Positions 11,801 through 23,757 of a DNA stretch of 64,000 nucleotides are shown here, piece by piece. The stretch is taken from assembly GCA_003415625.1 (NCBI GenBank), contig PYIU01000011.1, positions 2,183,001 through 2,247,000 on the forward strand, read 5' to 3'. Origin of the DNA: Aquanectria penicillioides (lineage: Eukaryota > Ascomycota > Sordariomycetes > Hypocreales > Nectriaceae). The position numbers and the translations under genes were made by a program. A model generated the notes under the pieces. That model had not been told where the DNA came from, ran no database searches, and saw only the letters and a list, made by a program, of their open reading frames with translations. The first letter of the stretch is position 1; every line of letters begins with the position of its first letter.

Positions 11801-14800
11801 CCTTGATAGCGGCTGCAGCGGTTTTGACAGCATATGTCTCCCACACTAAACGTGTAGGAACAGCGTGGCCATCAGCATAGTCACACACGCCGTTGACTGT
11901 GATCCAAGGAAAGTCTGACGAAAAACCAATTTTTTCTCTGGCAAAGGCAATGACGCCGTGTTGTTGAGCGATGCGATCACGATCGCTCCCAAGCCTGAAC
12001 GATACATCTCCTGATGCTATGCTACCACAGAAAATTTTGGGTGTTTGAAGGTCTCTTGAATCGGATTCCAACTGGCCTTTCTTTTTCCGCTCCTCTCGAA
12101 CTATTAGGGAATAATCCTCACACCCAAGTTCAGCACAAGGGGTTGAAGCAGCATCCTCACAGATGCTCCCGGGCTCGCTGCCGCAGATTGAGCAATGCGA
12201 CGATCTTCGGTGTTTGTGAGCATATGTATCCGTAAATAACTTGTCTTCGGCAATTCCAGGATAGGTAGAACCTGCTCGAAGCTGCTGGTCTTCGTGGAGA
12301 ATGACGAGTTCAAGAGACATAGCGGTCATGCCTTCCAACAAGGATGCGACGGATTCCGCTTTCAGGGTAGCCATGAACTTCGTAAGTTCTTCGGTTGACT
12401 CCTTGGGATTGGAAATGAGAAACGGCCTTGAACTTAGAGACCGGGATGGCTCAAGTTCAAGATGATCCGTGCTAATGATCACATCTCCTAACCGAAGATG
12501 ACTCGTAAATCCGCTTGGCACGCCCCCACATATTCCCATCAGAATCACAAGCTTTAGGTCTGGGAAACTATGTCGTAGTCCAGCGTCTGATATACCGTAT
12601 GGGTCTTCATCCATACTAGTAGTCAGTGCTATCACGACATTGCACTTGGAAATCCGACCAATAGAGTAGAGATTTGAATCCCTATCGGATTTTCCAATTT
12701 GATCATCTCCACCGAGGTATTCATCTAGAAGCCGAACCATGGCGTTGTGCTGATGGACGAGCCTGCAGATGATTGCAATATCGAAGTCATGCGGATGGAA
12801 ATTACGACTGTAAGGAATTCGGGGTCTGAGGATCTGTTGTTGCGCCGTACCAAGATCCGTGGGAATCGGTGTGGCTGAGGTAATCCTCTTGCGATTTTCT
12901 TTCCTATTCCCCGCATGATCAATGGATAGTTCAAGCATTCTGCATCGAGCCTCTCCTTCTTGTGCAACACTTTTCAAAGCTTCGATTTCTTGTGTTGGCA
13001 AAGCGGTCATGAATGTGATAAAAAAGCCGCCTAGGCGCTTTTCGATAGCTTGAAGTCTCTGCCGCCAATCGATGAACTTCGCAGCCACTCTAAGTGAGTT
13101 TATGGTGTTGGTAGAATACAGGTCAATAATAGACCGTATTTGGAATTCTGTTATTAGCATGTATAATGTCGTAAGGTGCTGTATAGCTTCAACCCTTAAG
13201 TCTTCGTCCATTGCCAACACATGCCATTCTAGGGCGACAAAGTACGGCATCATCAATGTGACGTATACAAACCCATCGTAAATGCTGGGGCCTACGAGTC
13301 TTGGCTTTTTTAGCAAGGGTAGTGCAATAGAGACGCCTGCCATAACAATCGAGGCGGGGACAGTAGTCTCTAAAGCATCCTTGGTGAATTTCTCAAGTAA
13401 TTGGTTGGTCACTTTGGTCGCTTGTGAGTCGGACACATCCTCCTGGCACGTAACCACATGCCCTAATAATGTGGTTCCGACATTACTTTCGGTGATGTGA
13501 TCCAGAGCAAGATCGACTATTCTCTCAAGCTGCGCTTGAAGTGAGTTCGTATCGCCTTGAGGGATTTCCCCTGGAACATTCTGGGTATCATCAACTGCAA
13601 CTCCTCTCACCGCTCCTTGTTGAGAGCCTTTCTTGACTCAGCAAATGTCTAGAAACGATGCATGGGTAACCAAACACTCACCTGTAATTAGCGCTCTTGA
13701 CAGAAGATCCTCATATTTTTGGGTTAGTTCAGGCTCTGCAGATACAAGACCAGCATATGCTTTGTGCCATAGAGAGGCTGACACCATCGTCGAATGTGGG
13801 TAGCAAATGGATCGTTGATGGTATGAAAAGAGTGCCATTCCAAATGAGTTCCAATTTGAGAAACATTGTATTTTTTTCCCCGTCCGAGTTTTAACACTAC
13901 TTTGTTGTGGTCGGTTTTTATCCATGGTACGGTCATGGACACGGATAGGTAAATCTAGATCCGAAACCCCTTCATTGATGAATGGTAGAATGGCATCCGG
14001 TTTCCCGACGAGAAGAAGGATAGCAAACATTTGCTTCCGCGATGCCATTTTCTCGTCTGCATAACCAGGTACGCGATAGGGGAGGGTATCAAACACCTGG
14101 GCTGTGCAATACTCGACTATGGAATCCTTGTCGCTATCCCGGATTCGAGTGACTGACCCAATAAGGTGGATAAAGTAGCTCTGAATGATGGTGCGAGTGA
14201 TAAGAACTTCTTGCTTTTCCAGAGGTATGAAGCTACTGTCATCTCCGCGGTCAGTCTCGACACGAGATATTTGAAGAGCGTCAAGCAGTGCTTCGCCTTC
14301 ACTCCAGCGCTCAAAGTTTCCAGGCGGCACGTTTAGATTATTGATAAAGTCGTGAATATTCTCCATGTGCGCAATTACCGGATCATGCCCGCTGTCCGCG
14401 TCTGGATAGAAGCCGGCCCACTCTGCAGTTCTCAGCTCGTCATTTGTATAGAGGTTGTAATCAAACGTCGTGTCGTCTGGTATTACAGGGATTGTCTCTT
14501 CAATCAAATGCTCCGTAGGTGGTACCTGCTCTCCTATCGCATCACGCTCACTCATCAGGTCTGTGAGGGTGCTTCGCTCTGCTGAGTCGTCCAATTCGTT
14601 AATGCCAGCTGAACTGTCAAAATCCTGAGCATCTCCATCTATCAACGCGTCGGGCAACAGCCGTAACGTGAGAAACGCAAGAAACTGCAAGTGTGAGGCG
14701 ATGTGCCTTGACATTTCGTTTTGGCGATTGAAAGAAGCTGGCTTCTCATCCGTACTCAATGCTGTCTCGTCATTTTCGAATTTGACGTCGCCGCTGAATT

Positions 14801-16436
14801 TTACCCCTTTCTTGGCCTTGTTTAGATGCGTGACTACCTCGGATGTGCCCTCTGCGGTGTTATCCAGTGTAGTATCAGATGCGACCAGTTTTGGCTCCGG
14901 TGGTTTCTTTTGCGTCTTCTCCAACGGTAGTTGGCAGAGGATGCACTTTTCAACCGAACGGACCAAGTAAACCCCCTTGCCAGTAGCACGGGAAATAGTT
15001 GTCAAATGGTGTCCTTGTAAGTGATCGTCCAGGGCGTCGTAACTCGGGAACATCGCCGCATCTTTGTGAACCCTTTTGTCAATGTTGCATCTCCACGGAA
15101 GTGGTTCATGGATGCACCATATCCAATCCATGCCGTGCTCATTCTCCATGTGTGATGCCCAATCTCTATACCCAGAAAAAGTGGGAATGGATTGGCAGGC
15201 CGATGAAAGGCACACGTAGGATTGGAGATCGCTGTCAACATGATGTCTTCATTGCCGTCAGTAGGTGTAGCAGGGATATGCAAGCTTCAATACTCACCTC
15301 CACCAGTTTCTGTCGTCGTAGTTGTGTCTCTCATGCATCTTTCGGCAAAACAGACAACGTGCCGGGGATCCGTCGGCATTTTCCTTCGGAGCAGGAGGGT
15401 ATTGGTGCTTGCTGATTTGTACAGAAGAGGCATTTCCTCGGTATGCTGGTATACGCCTAGTTGTTTCGAACGGGGCTATGGAGGGGAGTTTGGAGGTTGT
15501 AGTTGAATGCTCCGTCACAGAGTGGGAGACGATCTTTCTACTTTGCACAATTATCCTGATCTGGTTATCATTTGCATCGAAACCTTTGTTCGGAACCCGG
15601 GGGTCTTTGCTGAATGTTTGGGTCGGCTCAGACGCATCTAGACCTTGGTCTAATGTTTTTTGTTCCTCGTCATTACTGCGGTAATCAGCTTGGAGCTTCT
15701 GGTCATGCGACTTCCAGTATAAAAGTCTAGCAAATCTGTGCGCCATGGACTTGGCTAAGTGTTGGCACAGGCTATCTGGAGCCTTAGGATATAGTGATCT
15801 CACGGCAAGAGAAGCCTCAGTTTCGAACAAGAGCAGCTCTTTCTGCCGCTTGACAGTAAAGACTTTGATTCGGGCTGCTAGTGTGGAAGTTGACGACTGT
15901 CGTATAGATATGGCGAGCCTATCTAGCTGGCCCTCGGCTTCGTGGATGCCATCAAACACGACGCCATAAAACTCGCTGTCGCTGTATCCGCTGGTATTGG
16001 ATTCAGAATCGTCACCACATGAACTCCATTCGGAGTCTTCTCCAGATACACATTCTGCGGGCAGCACTATGAGAGGTTCAGCAGGACCTTATGAGCGTAA
16101 CCAAGCTGGCCACATACACTGTACAAGGTTTGTTCGTAACATATCAAGAGCTAGAAGAACGACATCGCGATACGCGGGATGGCGCTTCAGCCGTTCATCC
16201 AGGTTGGCCTTGACAGACGCAAAGACGCCCAGGTAGGCTGCCCAAGCGCTGAATCTTGTCTGCATTTCCTCTAGAACCTGCCTCTGCATGACAGATCCGT
16301 GCTCAGCTTCAAGCGCAGCAATTGCCCGCACAAATAGCCCGTCGCATTCACTTGCAATATTGAAAATCGGCATCTGGTCATCCTTTGGCACATCGAAGTG
16401 TGGCGTAGAGGAGTTAGCTCGCGACTGTTGCATCAT
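8857..16436 (-). CDS. NLR-like STAND protein: NACHT_N-like, PNP_UDP, NACHT, six WD40 repeats
   Basis: Six exons (16436-16118, 16066-15298, 15231-13682, 13615-11759, 11697-10175, 10128-8857) sum to exactly 2,430 codons; introns are 46-66 nt. Residues 1-880 form a helical region plus a Cys/His-rich stretch (CLFC near 348, CILC, a RHIASH segment). About 915-1095 resembles the NACHT_N domain (MAGVSIALPLL). About 1150-1498 is a nucleoside phosphorylase-like (PNP_UDP) domain with GICGGVPSG and LRLGDVIIS. NACHT follows: Walker A GDPGKGKT near 1560, Walker B YIIIDALD near 1665. Six WD40 repeats occupy roughly 2076-2330, then a short conserved tail. In this family ligand binding by the repeats drives oligomerisation, and the N-terminal effector signals cell death or incompatibility. 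The repeats differ from each other, so they are not of the near-identical, fast-evolving type. The order NACHT_N then PNP then NACHT is unusual. A divergent S8 protease gene shares its promoter. Confidence 0.85.
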
Positions 16437-16901
16437 GATGACACCAAAAGCGCCTCATGCGCCACTAACCGCAACGGCCGTTACACGTCGGGGAATGAAG
16501 CGAGTATCTGGGCTTTGTATTCGCAACAAGGCCAGAATGAAAGCCTTTAGAATGATCTTGGAGAGCTTGTCTGTTAAATGCACTCTGGATCAAGCTTGTT
16601 CCGGTATCTCAAGTCATCTTGCTTGCCTAAGCAAGGCTGTCCAATCGATGAGAACTCTGTGAGTGTCACAAATTGCACATTCTGCATGAGCTGAACAAAT
16701 TCCATCAGCCACTTAAACTCTGAACCCCGCTCGCGTTTACTTTAGGAATGGTGCCGTGATCAGGCTGAGGACTTCGCTGATAATGCCCTCGTGTCAACAG
16801 CGACATCAACATACAATTTCCTTCACACTACGAGCAGACGGCCTCTAGCTGCCAGCACGTTGTCGGATTCTCCCATGATGACTGCTAGTCAATAAAACAA
16901 G
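16437..16901. promoter_or_regulatory. divergent promoter region, NLR / subtilase
   Basis: A 465 bp spacer between the NLR start (minus) and the subtilase start (plus). The two genes must draw their promoters from this stretch, so co-expression is likely (inference). No specific operator was recognised. Confidence 0.5.
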
Positions 16902-19900
16902 ATGATGCAAGAAACCGGAGATATACCGGGAATTATAGGGGAGGCAACGACCATCCGGGATAGCGTCGAGTGGGCGATCCTCGGTGGGCTTCATGGACAA
17001 GTTCGTCGACTCGCTGACATCGAATACCAAAACACAAAATCCATCAGCAAAAGGTCCAAACGAAGGAAGAAACAACTCCTCCAGGACCTGAACGAATGGA
17101 AGCAGCTCAATATTCAGATGCGCGAAGCGTTGAGTCGGTCAGACCATGGCGTCCTACTTGACCTCGAAGCGGAGGTCGGTACTCCCGCTATAGTGTCCGC
17201 TCAGAAGGCCAAACTAGCGCTGCGAAACCTTTGCAACTGTCTGGAACCCGTGGTAAATGTAGATGGCCTCATCCTCTTCCAGGCAGTTCGTCAGCGGAGT
17301 CAAGCTGGGAGCGGTGGATATCCCAACCTAGTCAGCCTCATCGACCGTCTGCAATCACCAGAAAACCCGACCGAGAAATTTCAACTGGTTTCTCGATCAA
17401 GCGAAAGCAGAGCCTTGTTTATTCTGGAACCAGACTACGATATCAAGCCATTGAGAAGAGACGTAACTGCCTTTAACAGCTTCCTTCAAAAGATTCAGCT
17501 CTCCAGTGCGTCATTGGCAGAGTTGACAACCCCATCTTTACCTCAGCCGACTATTCCAACCGCTCCAAGTTTGACGTATGAGGGATTTGGTAGTCGTTTT
17601 CGACAGCAAGCTGTGGCTGCGTTCCGGGTCATATTCTCAAATATCACAAAGTGCAACCGCAAAGGAAAATCAGCACACAATGTCCTTCTCCAGCTCCCAT
17701 TCGTTCAAGACGTCATATCGAACGATGCTTCGGTCGCGAGCTATCAACTGCACATGTTTCTTGGAAACTGCACGGCTGCATCATGGCAAGAGACTCGGGT
17801 GAAGACGATGTTGTAAGTTCTCTTTGACTCGGTGAAATTTAAACAGAAACAGTCATTAACACTGCTTCTCTTCAAAAGAACAGGAACACCATGCTGGAGG
17901 CCGTCTCTATGCCGGGCAATTGAATCAGCACAGGATAGGAAAGTCGGATTAGAACTTCACATTCCAGACAGCAAAGAAGCTCTGCATTGTGGTGATTTGG
18001 GAGTGCAGGTTCCCCTGCCAGGACGTTGTCCACCTAAAAAAGACTACGATGGCCAGCTTCCACATAAGCTACTCCGTGAGTTGATCGATGCTGGAGTTCT
18101 CAACCAAGCATTGACTCCATCCCAACGCTTCAAACTGCGAAATACCCAACCATTCAACCATGCACAGAGGAAATCTCTCGCAATCAAGCTGGTATTGGGT
18201 TTGTTGATATCTCTTGAGTCAGGGTACGTTATCAAAACATGGGATGCGGCACAAATCTGGTTCCTCGCCGCAGAGGGCGGAGAAGAACTACGGGATTTAC
18301 CATACGTTTTGTGTGAGATTGCCAGCGAGGCAGACCGGAACCTATTATCACTCCCTAGCTTGGATTCACTCGCAATGGGACCGCCACCACCATGTCCCGT
18401 TTTCACTCTCCTGGCGAAGGCCTTGCTGGAAATCGCCGCGGGAGATTGTTCTTTCCTGGAGATGACTGGCCCTAGTGAAGTAAATCAAACGAAATCAAAC
18501 GAGCTAAGAGATCTCATTGGCGAATATGTGGAGGATTATGTTAGCAATGCCATGGGCCCGTCAGTTGCTTCACTGACGCTGCTCAGTGCAGCCCAAGCAT
18601 GCCTGTTATTTCACGAACAGCACTGGGGCAGGTTTTGTTGCTGCAGAACAGCCCCAGAAGAACACATCCCGTTAATATTTTAGAGGTTGCGCACCATCTG
18701 ATTTACAACGAGATTCTCTGCAAACTGGACCCAAGTCTACCACCACTTCCGTCCAATACTGAGGGAGAACAAGTCTCTCCTGACGATAATCAGATTCCAG
18801 AGGGACTGGTAGAAGAGAAACCAGAGATCGTGAGTCCGCGGGTTCATGAGATTGGGCATGCCGAGAACGATGGTCCTGCTGTCATGATTGAGTTATTTGA
18901 CGACGAACTTGTGGTAGATAGCAAGTCCAGGTGAGTCAACTAGTAGCTGTCATCCGGGGTTTAGGCACTGACCGTCAACTTGAAGTGAAACGACCTGGGC
19001 CACTAAATTCTTCACACAATTGGAGGAATTTCGAACCTCATTCGGAGCCATGCCGGCAGCGCATTCCAGGGGTACCAGGCGAGTGAGGATTGCTGTTATC
19101 GACACCGGAATTGATTTCAATAACCCATTGATACAAGGGATATGCAGTTTGAGCCCAAGCGCCATCAGCCACGACCGGTGTCGTAGCTGGGTCGGGAGTG
19201 AGGATGACTTTCATGACAGCATCGGCCATGGCACCAACTGTGCCTACCTAGCTCATAAGGCTGCTCCAGATGCTGACATTTACGTGGCGAAAGTATTCAG
19301 TGATACGAAGTTCAAGCTGTACCAGGCCGAACACATAGCGCATGTAAGCCGACCTTTGCAAAGCTATGAGTATGATGGATGTCACTTCCTTGGAATACTC
19401 GGCGCGGCTTGACTTTCTTGGACTAACGAATTCACTTTAGGCCATCAAATGGGCTCTTGATGTTTGGGACGTGGACATTATATCCATGTCTTTTGGATTG
19501 CAGCCTCCAAAATTGCCAGAGCAAAGAACCGAGTGGCTTAGAATACGTTCAGCAATCCGAGACGTTATTGATGAGGCGGGGCACAGAATCATATTTGCAG
19601 CTGCTTCAAACGGTGGCTTGAATGCGCCTCGCACGTTTCCTGCGACTTGTCGCAATGCTATTTGTGTGCATGCCTCCGACGGGAAAGGCAATGACGGCCG
19701 TATCAACCCTAAAGGAGAAACGGACGAAAATTTTATGACTCTTGGTGTTGCAGTCGAGCTGTTCGAGGCGGGCAAGCCAGTATATAAATCTGGGACCTCG
19801 TTTGCAACTCCGATAGCCGCAGGAATTGCGGCGAATATTTTGGACATTTCCCAAAGGACCACAATGCTTCCCGATGAAGTGAAGCACCAGCTGAAGAGGG

Positions 19901-20061
19901 GTGATGGGATGCGTACCATGTTCCACTTGATGTCGATATACGACTCTAGAACAAAATACCGCTACGTGGCCCCTTGGTGTCACTGGCAAGATAGCTGGAG
20001 AGCGACCATGGGTGACAGTGTATGGTTGGATATTGAGAATAAGGTCTTGGGTTTGGTTTAG
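16902..20061 (+). CDS. DUF7580-like / subtilisin (peptidase S8) protein, het-Q2-like
   Basis: Exons 16902-17812, 17879-18930, 18986-19343 and 19441-20061. The first ~600 residues are helical and resemble fungal DUF7580 proteins found upstream of subtilases. The C-terminal ~330 residues are an S8 domain with all catalytic parts: Asp at 19101-19103 in AVIDTGID, His at 19227-19229 in GHGT, the oxyanion Asn in AAASNGG, and Ser at 19798-19800 in SGTSFATP. No signal peptide is seen, so it is probably cytosolic. The four exons total 2,942 nt, which is not a multiple of three. The frame breaks around 18,630 and can be repaired either by one missing base there or by a 47 nt intron (18605-18651) with a weak GTTATT donor, giving about 964 residues. 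It is divergent from the NLR and lies 480 bp upstream of the gasdermin-like gene. Function as an activating protease is inferred from this context. Confidence 0.75.
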
Positions 20062-20541
20062 GTGGTAATGGTTAATCTTCCATAAAGTAGAGTGTTCAAC
20101 TACTGGTGCGAGGAGAGACTTCTTAGCCGGTTGCTGTACTGATGGCTTAGCTTGCATAGATGATAAATGTTGGGGTATCCGGAGTTCCGTACACTATTGA
20201 GGCTAGATTGCCGTCCCTACACTTCTAGTGCTTCCCGTGAGGAAAACCAAATTTCTGGCCGCCCTGATTTTGGCATTAGGCATTGGAACAGCTTCGACAT
20301 CTGATGATTCATCAGCTTGTCACATGACTATTGCGAGTAAGACGCTTCAATCCTTTGTCCAACCAGGCACCCAATCGCCAATCTTGATCCCCGCCACACT
20401 GCAGAAGCTCAGCTAGCGGTCATCAGCTTCAGCCTGATTCGGATGGAACAATTCACTCCCGGCTTTGTACCTTTCCCTTCTCAATTCAATACCTCGAAGC
20501 ATCCAATTTTCCCTCAAACACTCCATCCTATATAGGCCAAC
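20062..20541. promoter_or_regulatory. spacer and promoter of the gasdermin-like gene
   Basis: 480 bp between the subtilase stop and the next start on the same strand. A CTATATAGG element lies 13-20 bp before the ATG at 20542, and pyrimidine-rich DNA precedes it, as is common near fungal transcription starts. Confidence 0.35.
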
Positions 20542-21393
20542 ATGTCAGTGAATCCGAAGCCGTCATATCACCTCTGTCCCGACTTCGCCATTGCGCCCCC
20601 GCCCGATGGACATCTGACGCTCGGGTCTATCCTCAAGAACCTCAACGTCGACGGCGTGTCGCACCCGCTCAATGTGAATGACGTCGCAGACATCCCAAGC
20701 GATGCCATCTTTCCTCGCGGGGAGCCGCACACCATCACGGGGTTCTCTCGGACGCTACGTAGCCTCAGATCAATTGAAGGAAGCATCTGGGCCAAACTCT
20801 TTGGTCCCGATGGCCCAGGTGGCAAGCTGAGCTTTCTGCGACAAAGGTCCGATGAGGAGGTTCTCACTGTCGATTCGCTCCTTACCCGCTACTTCATTCC
20901 TAGCGAGGAATACATGAAGAAGGCACTCGAAGCCCCCGGCGTAGTAATGTTTGTTCGGGTCACGAAGATGAAGGTGCCGATATACCTGGTTACTGGTATA
21001 AAGGTCGCAGTTGGTGCGAAACTCTCAATGGCCAAGGCAAATAACACGAAGGTTTCTGGCGAAGCTGCCGCCACGGATCCCAATACAGGCACATCTGGTG
21101 GAGTAAGCGGTGGCTATTCTGGAGAAAGCTCATCGTCCATGGGTTTTGATGGCTCCAAGCCATTTGTCTTGGGGATTCGCGTACGCAAGATTTGGTGGGA
21201 AAAAGACAGCGGGCGACTGACCTCGGACAACATTGCAGGTAGCGTGTTGGACGATTCTGATCGGGATGATGACAGTATTTTTGTCAATGTCAACTTCGAT
21301 GACAACGCCCCTGATGGTGTTAAGTTTGGCAAGACATTCGAAGAGGGAGAGGATTACACAGGGCCCGAGCCTTGCCACTGGATTCTACCGTAG
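20542..21393 (+). CDS. candidate fungal gasdermin-like protein (het-Q1/rcd-1 type)
   Basis: A single exon of 283 residues with no signal peptide and no hydrophobic transmembrane helix. Pattern: a short strand with LGSIL at residues 27-31; alternating hydrophobic/polar strands at about 134-163, including IYLVTGIKVAVGAK; a Gly/Ser-rich loop at 183-200; another strand FVLGIRVRKI at 208-217; an acidic linker at about 226-246; and a short C-terminal tail. Position and alternation of these strands recall the pore-forming N-terminal fold of gasdermins, and the length is close to that of Podospora HET-Q1 (known to be 278 aa). HET-Q1 is released by the subtilase HET-Q2, which removes a short C-terminal piece; here an S8 gene lies directly upstream. 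The assignment is by pattern and context, not by alignment. Otherwise it is a conserved fungal hypothetical protein. Confidence 0.5.
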   Translation: MSVNPKPSYHLCPDFAIAPPPDGHLTLGSILKNLNVDGVSHPLNVNDVADIPSDAIFPRGEPHTITGFSRTLRSLRSIEGSIWAKLFGPDGPGGKLSFLRQRSDEEVLTVDSLLTRYFIPSEEYMKKALEAPGVVMFVRVTKMKVPIYLVTGIKVAVGAKLSMAKANNTKVSGEAAATDPNTGTSGGVSGGYSGESSSSMGFDGSKPFVLGIRVRKIWWEKDSGRLTSDNIAGSVLDDSDRDDDSIFVNVNFDDNAPDGVKFGKTFEEGEDYTGPEPCHWILP

Positions 21394-23757
21394 GGTGTTT
21401 AATGTTATTTTAGGTTATTGAAGTGTGTGCTATTCTATTGGGATGGTCTAGATCACATTGTTCGTGAAAGTATAGCACTTCCGCGCACATATATTTTTGG
21501 AACCAGCTGCATAATGGCCCGTCCAAAGTAGGTTGAAGAACATTGCCGGCAAGATTGATAATTCAATCGGTCTCGTCTACCTTCGAATGATAAACTCTTC
21601 TAGCTTCGATGATGAAATAAAGAAAAGCTGAAGCGAAAGCATTAATACCGCCCCGCAACTTATTAGTTCAGGCAGAGCTGGAGTGACCGTGCAATCTAGG
21701 ACATGAGTTACCCCAGTTTGATCATCTCCAACATCCATTTTTTTAGCATCTGATTCGACTGCTAGCCTTGCACGCTGGCAAGAGCTCAGTCGACGTTGGT
21801 TGAATGCGGGATTATACGGCAGTGTGATAGTCGTATAATTGGATGGTTGGTGCGAAACAGTGCATTGATAAACATTCTTGGTCTTGATTCAATTCGATTT
21901 CGGTTGCGCCATCTGTCTTTTTGCTTCTCTTCAACAAGGTGTCCATGATCTGGTTCAACATGGCACACCAACCAATAACGCAATACACGTCGAGAGGCTC
22001 TGATACTTAGATTGCCATCGGTACCCAAGCATCGACGTCGAGGCCTAAGCTTCTAGAGATCTCGAAACGCTTCTCCGCAAGAATGTGGATTTTTTGAATT
22101 GCCCTCCGAAATAAGTTGGAGAATTCTTCTCCTTGCCTTTGGCAATCACCACCTTCATTTAGCCCCTAACTTGACTCGTCCAAATTTGCAAAATGGCTCG
22201 AACCGACCAATAGATTGTCGATTTTGCGATCCCAATACCGAAAGCCTGGTACTTGATAAACCAATGGGTAAAGACAACGACTATGGGCTAGGTCAGTAGC
22301 ATTAGCAGAGTTCTCTGTGTCAGAAATTCCCGGTCAACTCTAACCTGATATCAGCAGATCCTACGATGAAAAATCATGGTGTGAGCTGTATCTGGACTGA
22401 TTCCAAACTTGCTCTCCCAAACGACACTTCGAACGCACATCGACTTGGAATTATGGGCTGGCTTCTGGCCTGTGGTCGAACGCGAGCATGTGAATTGACT
22501 ACATTCACTAGATCCGTCAATGGTTAACTCGGTCGATCAAATTACAAGGAAGCGATTATCGTGTTATACTCAACCAACAGCTTTATAATCCCAGATGAAA
22601 TGACGATCGCCCACCTTCTACAGCTCATGTTTCCTCGGCGTCTTGTTGTTATGACTTCAATCGGGATCGGCTAGCGATCAAAGTCGCGGGAAATAGGGGC
22701 CCGAAGGCCACTTCCAGATAAGGATCACCTAGAAATTCCATTCGAAGTCCTTTCATCAAGTTTTCCGGGTCTTCTTCGCCTCTATCTCTCACTAGAGGTA
22801 AGCGACTTTCCATCAATGGTTCCTTGGGTGATTGTAAGGTCATTCTGAAGTACCTCCATGGTCTCGTCAAGAAAACCCCAGTTGCGGGAACGAACAGGCT
22901 GCCTCCCTGCGACTATACTCACAGATCTAATTGAGAAATATATATCTAAAAGCAAGGATGCTTGTTCTCATCGGCAAATTTTGCGTTCTACCTATGGCTC
23001 TGAGGTGGTCATGGTAGACCTGGCATACGCTGATAGTCACCTAGCGCTACTGTGCAACTAGGGTAGATCTACTGCGCACAAATTTGAAACAAGATGCTGG
23101 AACTCAAGAGAGATTGATGAAAATTCTTGTCTTGATGGGTACGAGGATAAGTGCGGATTCAACAATCGCTTCTGGTCGCGCCATTATGATTTGTCAGATT
23201 CATAGTTTGTTGGTGGAAGGGGACACTGGCCAAAACACACACCCCACCCAGAAGGGTATAGGGTAAGCAGATTCGGTGATGGCCGAATAGCCTTTCCAAG
23301 CAGCTGCGAACAACTTGGGAGAGGGTTACAGCATCTGATCAGACGCTCTAGAGTGCCCTTTAAAGAAAAGAAGAAAAGAAGAAAAGAATATAAAGCGGAA
23401 AGTCATAAATAAAGGAATATCATGGGGCTGCACCGGGACCTCAATACAGTCCAAATGCAAGGAATTTAGAATTTCAAAAGTAAAAATTGGTTGGAGAAAA
23501 CTACCTATTTATTTCTTATGTCTCTATGGTCCCTTTTATCTCCCTTGACCTCCCTGATGACAGGTTGATCCACATTACCGTAGACCACCAACTCAATAGT
23601 CATCAAATTCAGATTCGTTAGACTAGCATACATGTAGGTCCAGAATGCGACAAAAAGAAGTATACTTTTCTAGACCACTATCTGAATCTGCCGTGGCCCT
23701 GAATCCCTCGCTTGTTTACTAGACTGGTAGAGTAGCAGTTGACTGAATGGTGTCTGC
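21394..23757. other. long intergenic region, no supported gene
   Basis: 2.36 kb without a convincing coding model. Short frames exist on both strands (for example minus 22649-22870) but none shows a domain or credible exon structure. A polypurine tract lies at its right part. Decayed genes cannot be excluded. Confidence 0.5.
23362..23389. repeat. polypurine AAGAAAAG-type tract
   Basis: A run of only A and G built from about three imperfect copies of a 9 bp unit (AAGAAAAGA-like). Simple repeat; no function inferred. Confidence 0.7.

Noticed and set aside
13616..13681. Two or three separate genes instead of one long NLR
   Set aside because: Each gap between open segments is a short intron with matching phase, and the six exons sum exactly to 2,430 codons.
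20228..20416. Small secreted protein upstream of the gasdermin-like gene
   Set aside because: The hydrophobic N-terminus is suggestive, but the frame has no ATG in the right place (it would start with GTG) and no intron model supplies one.
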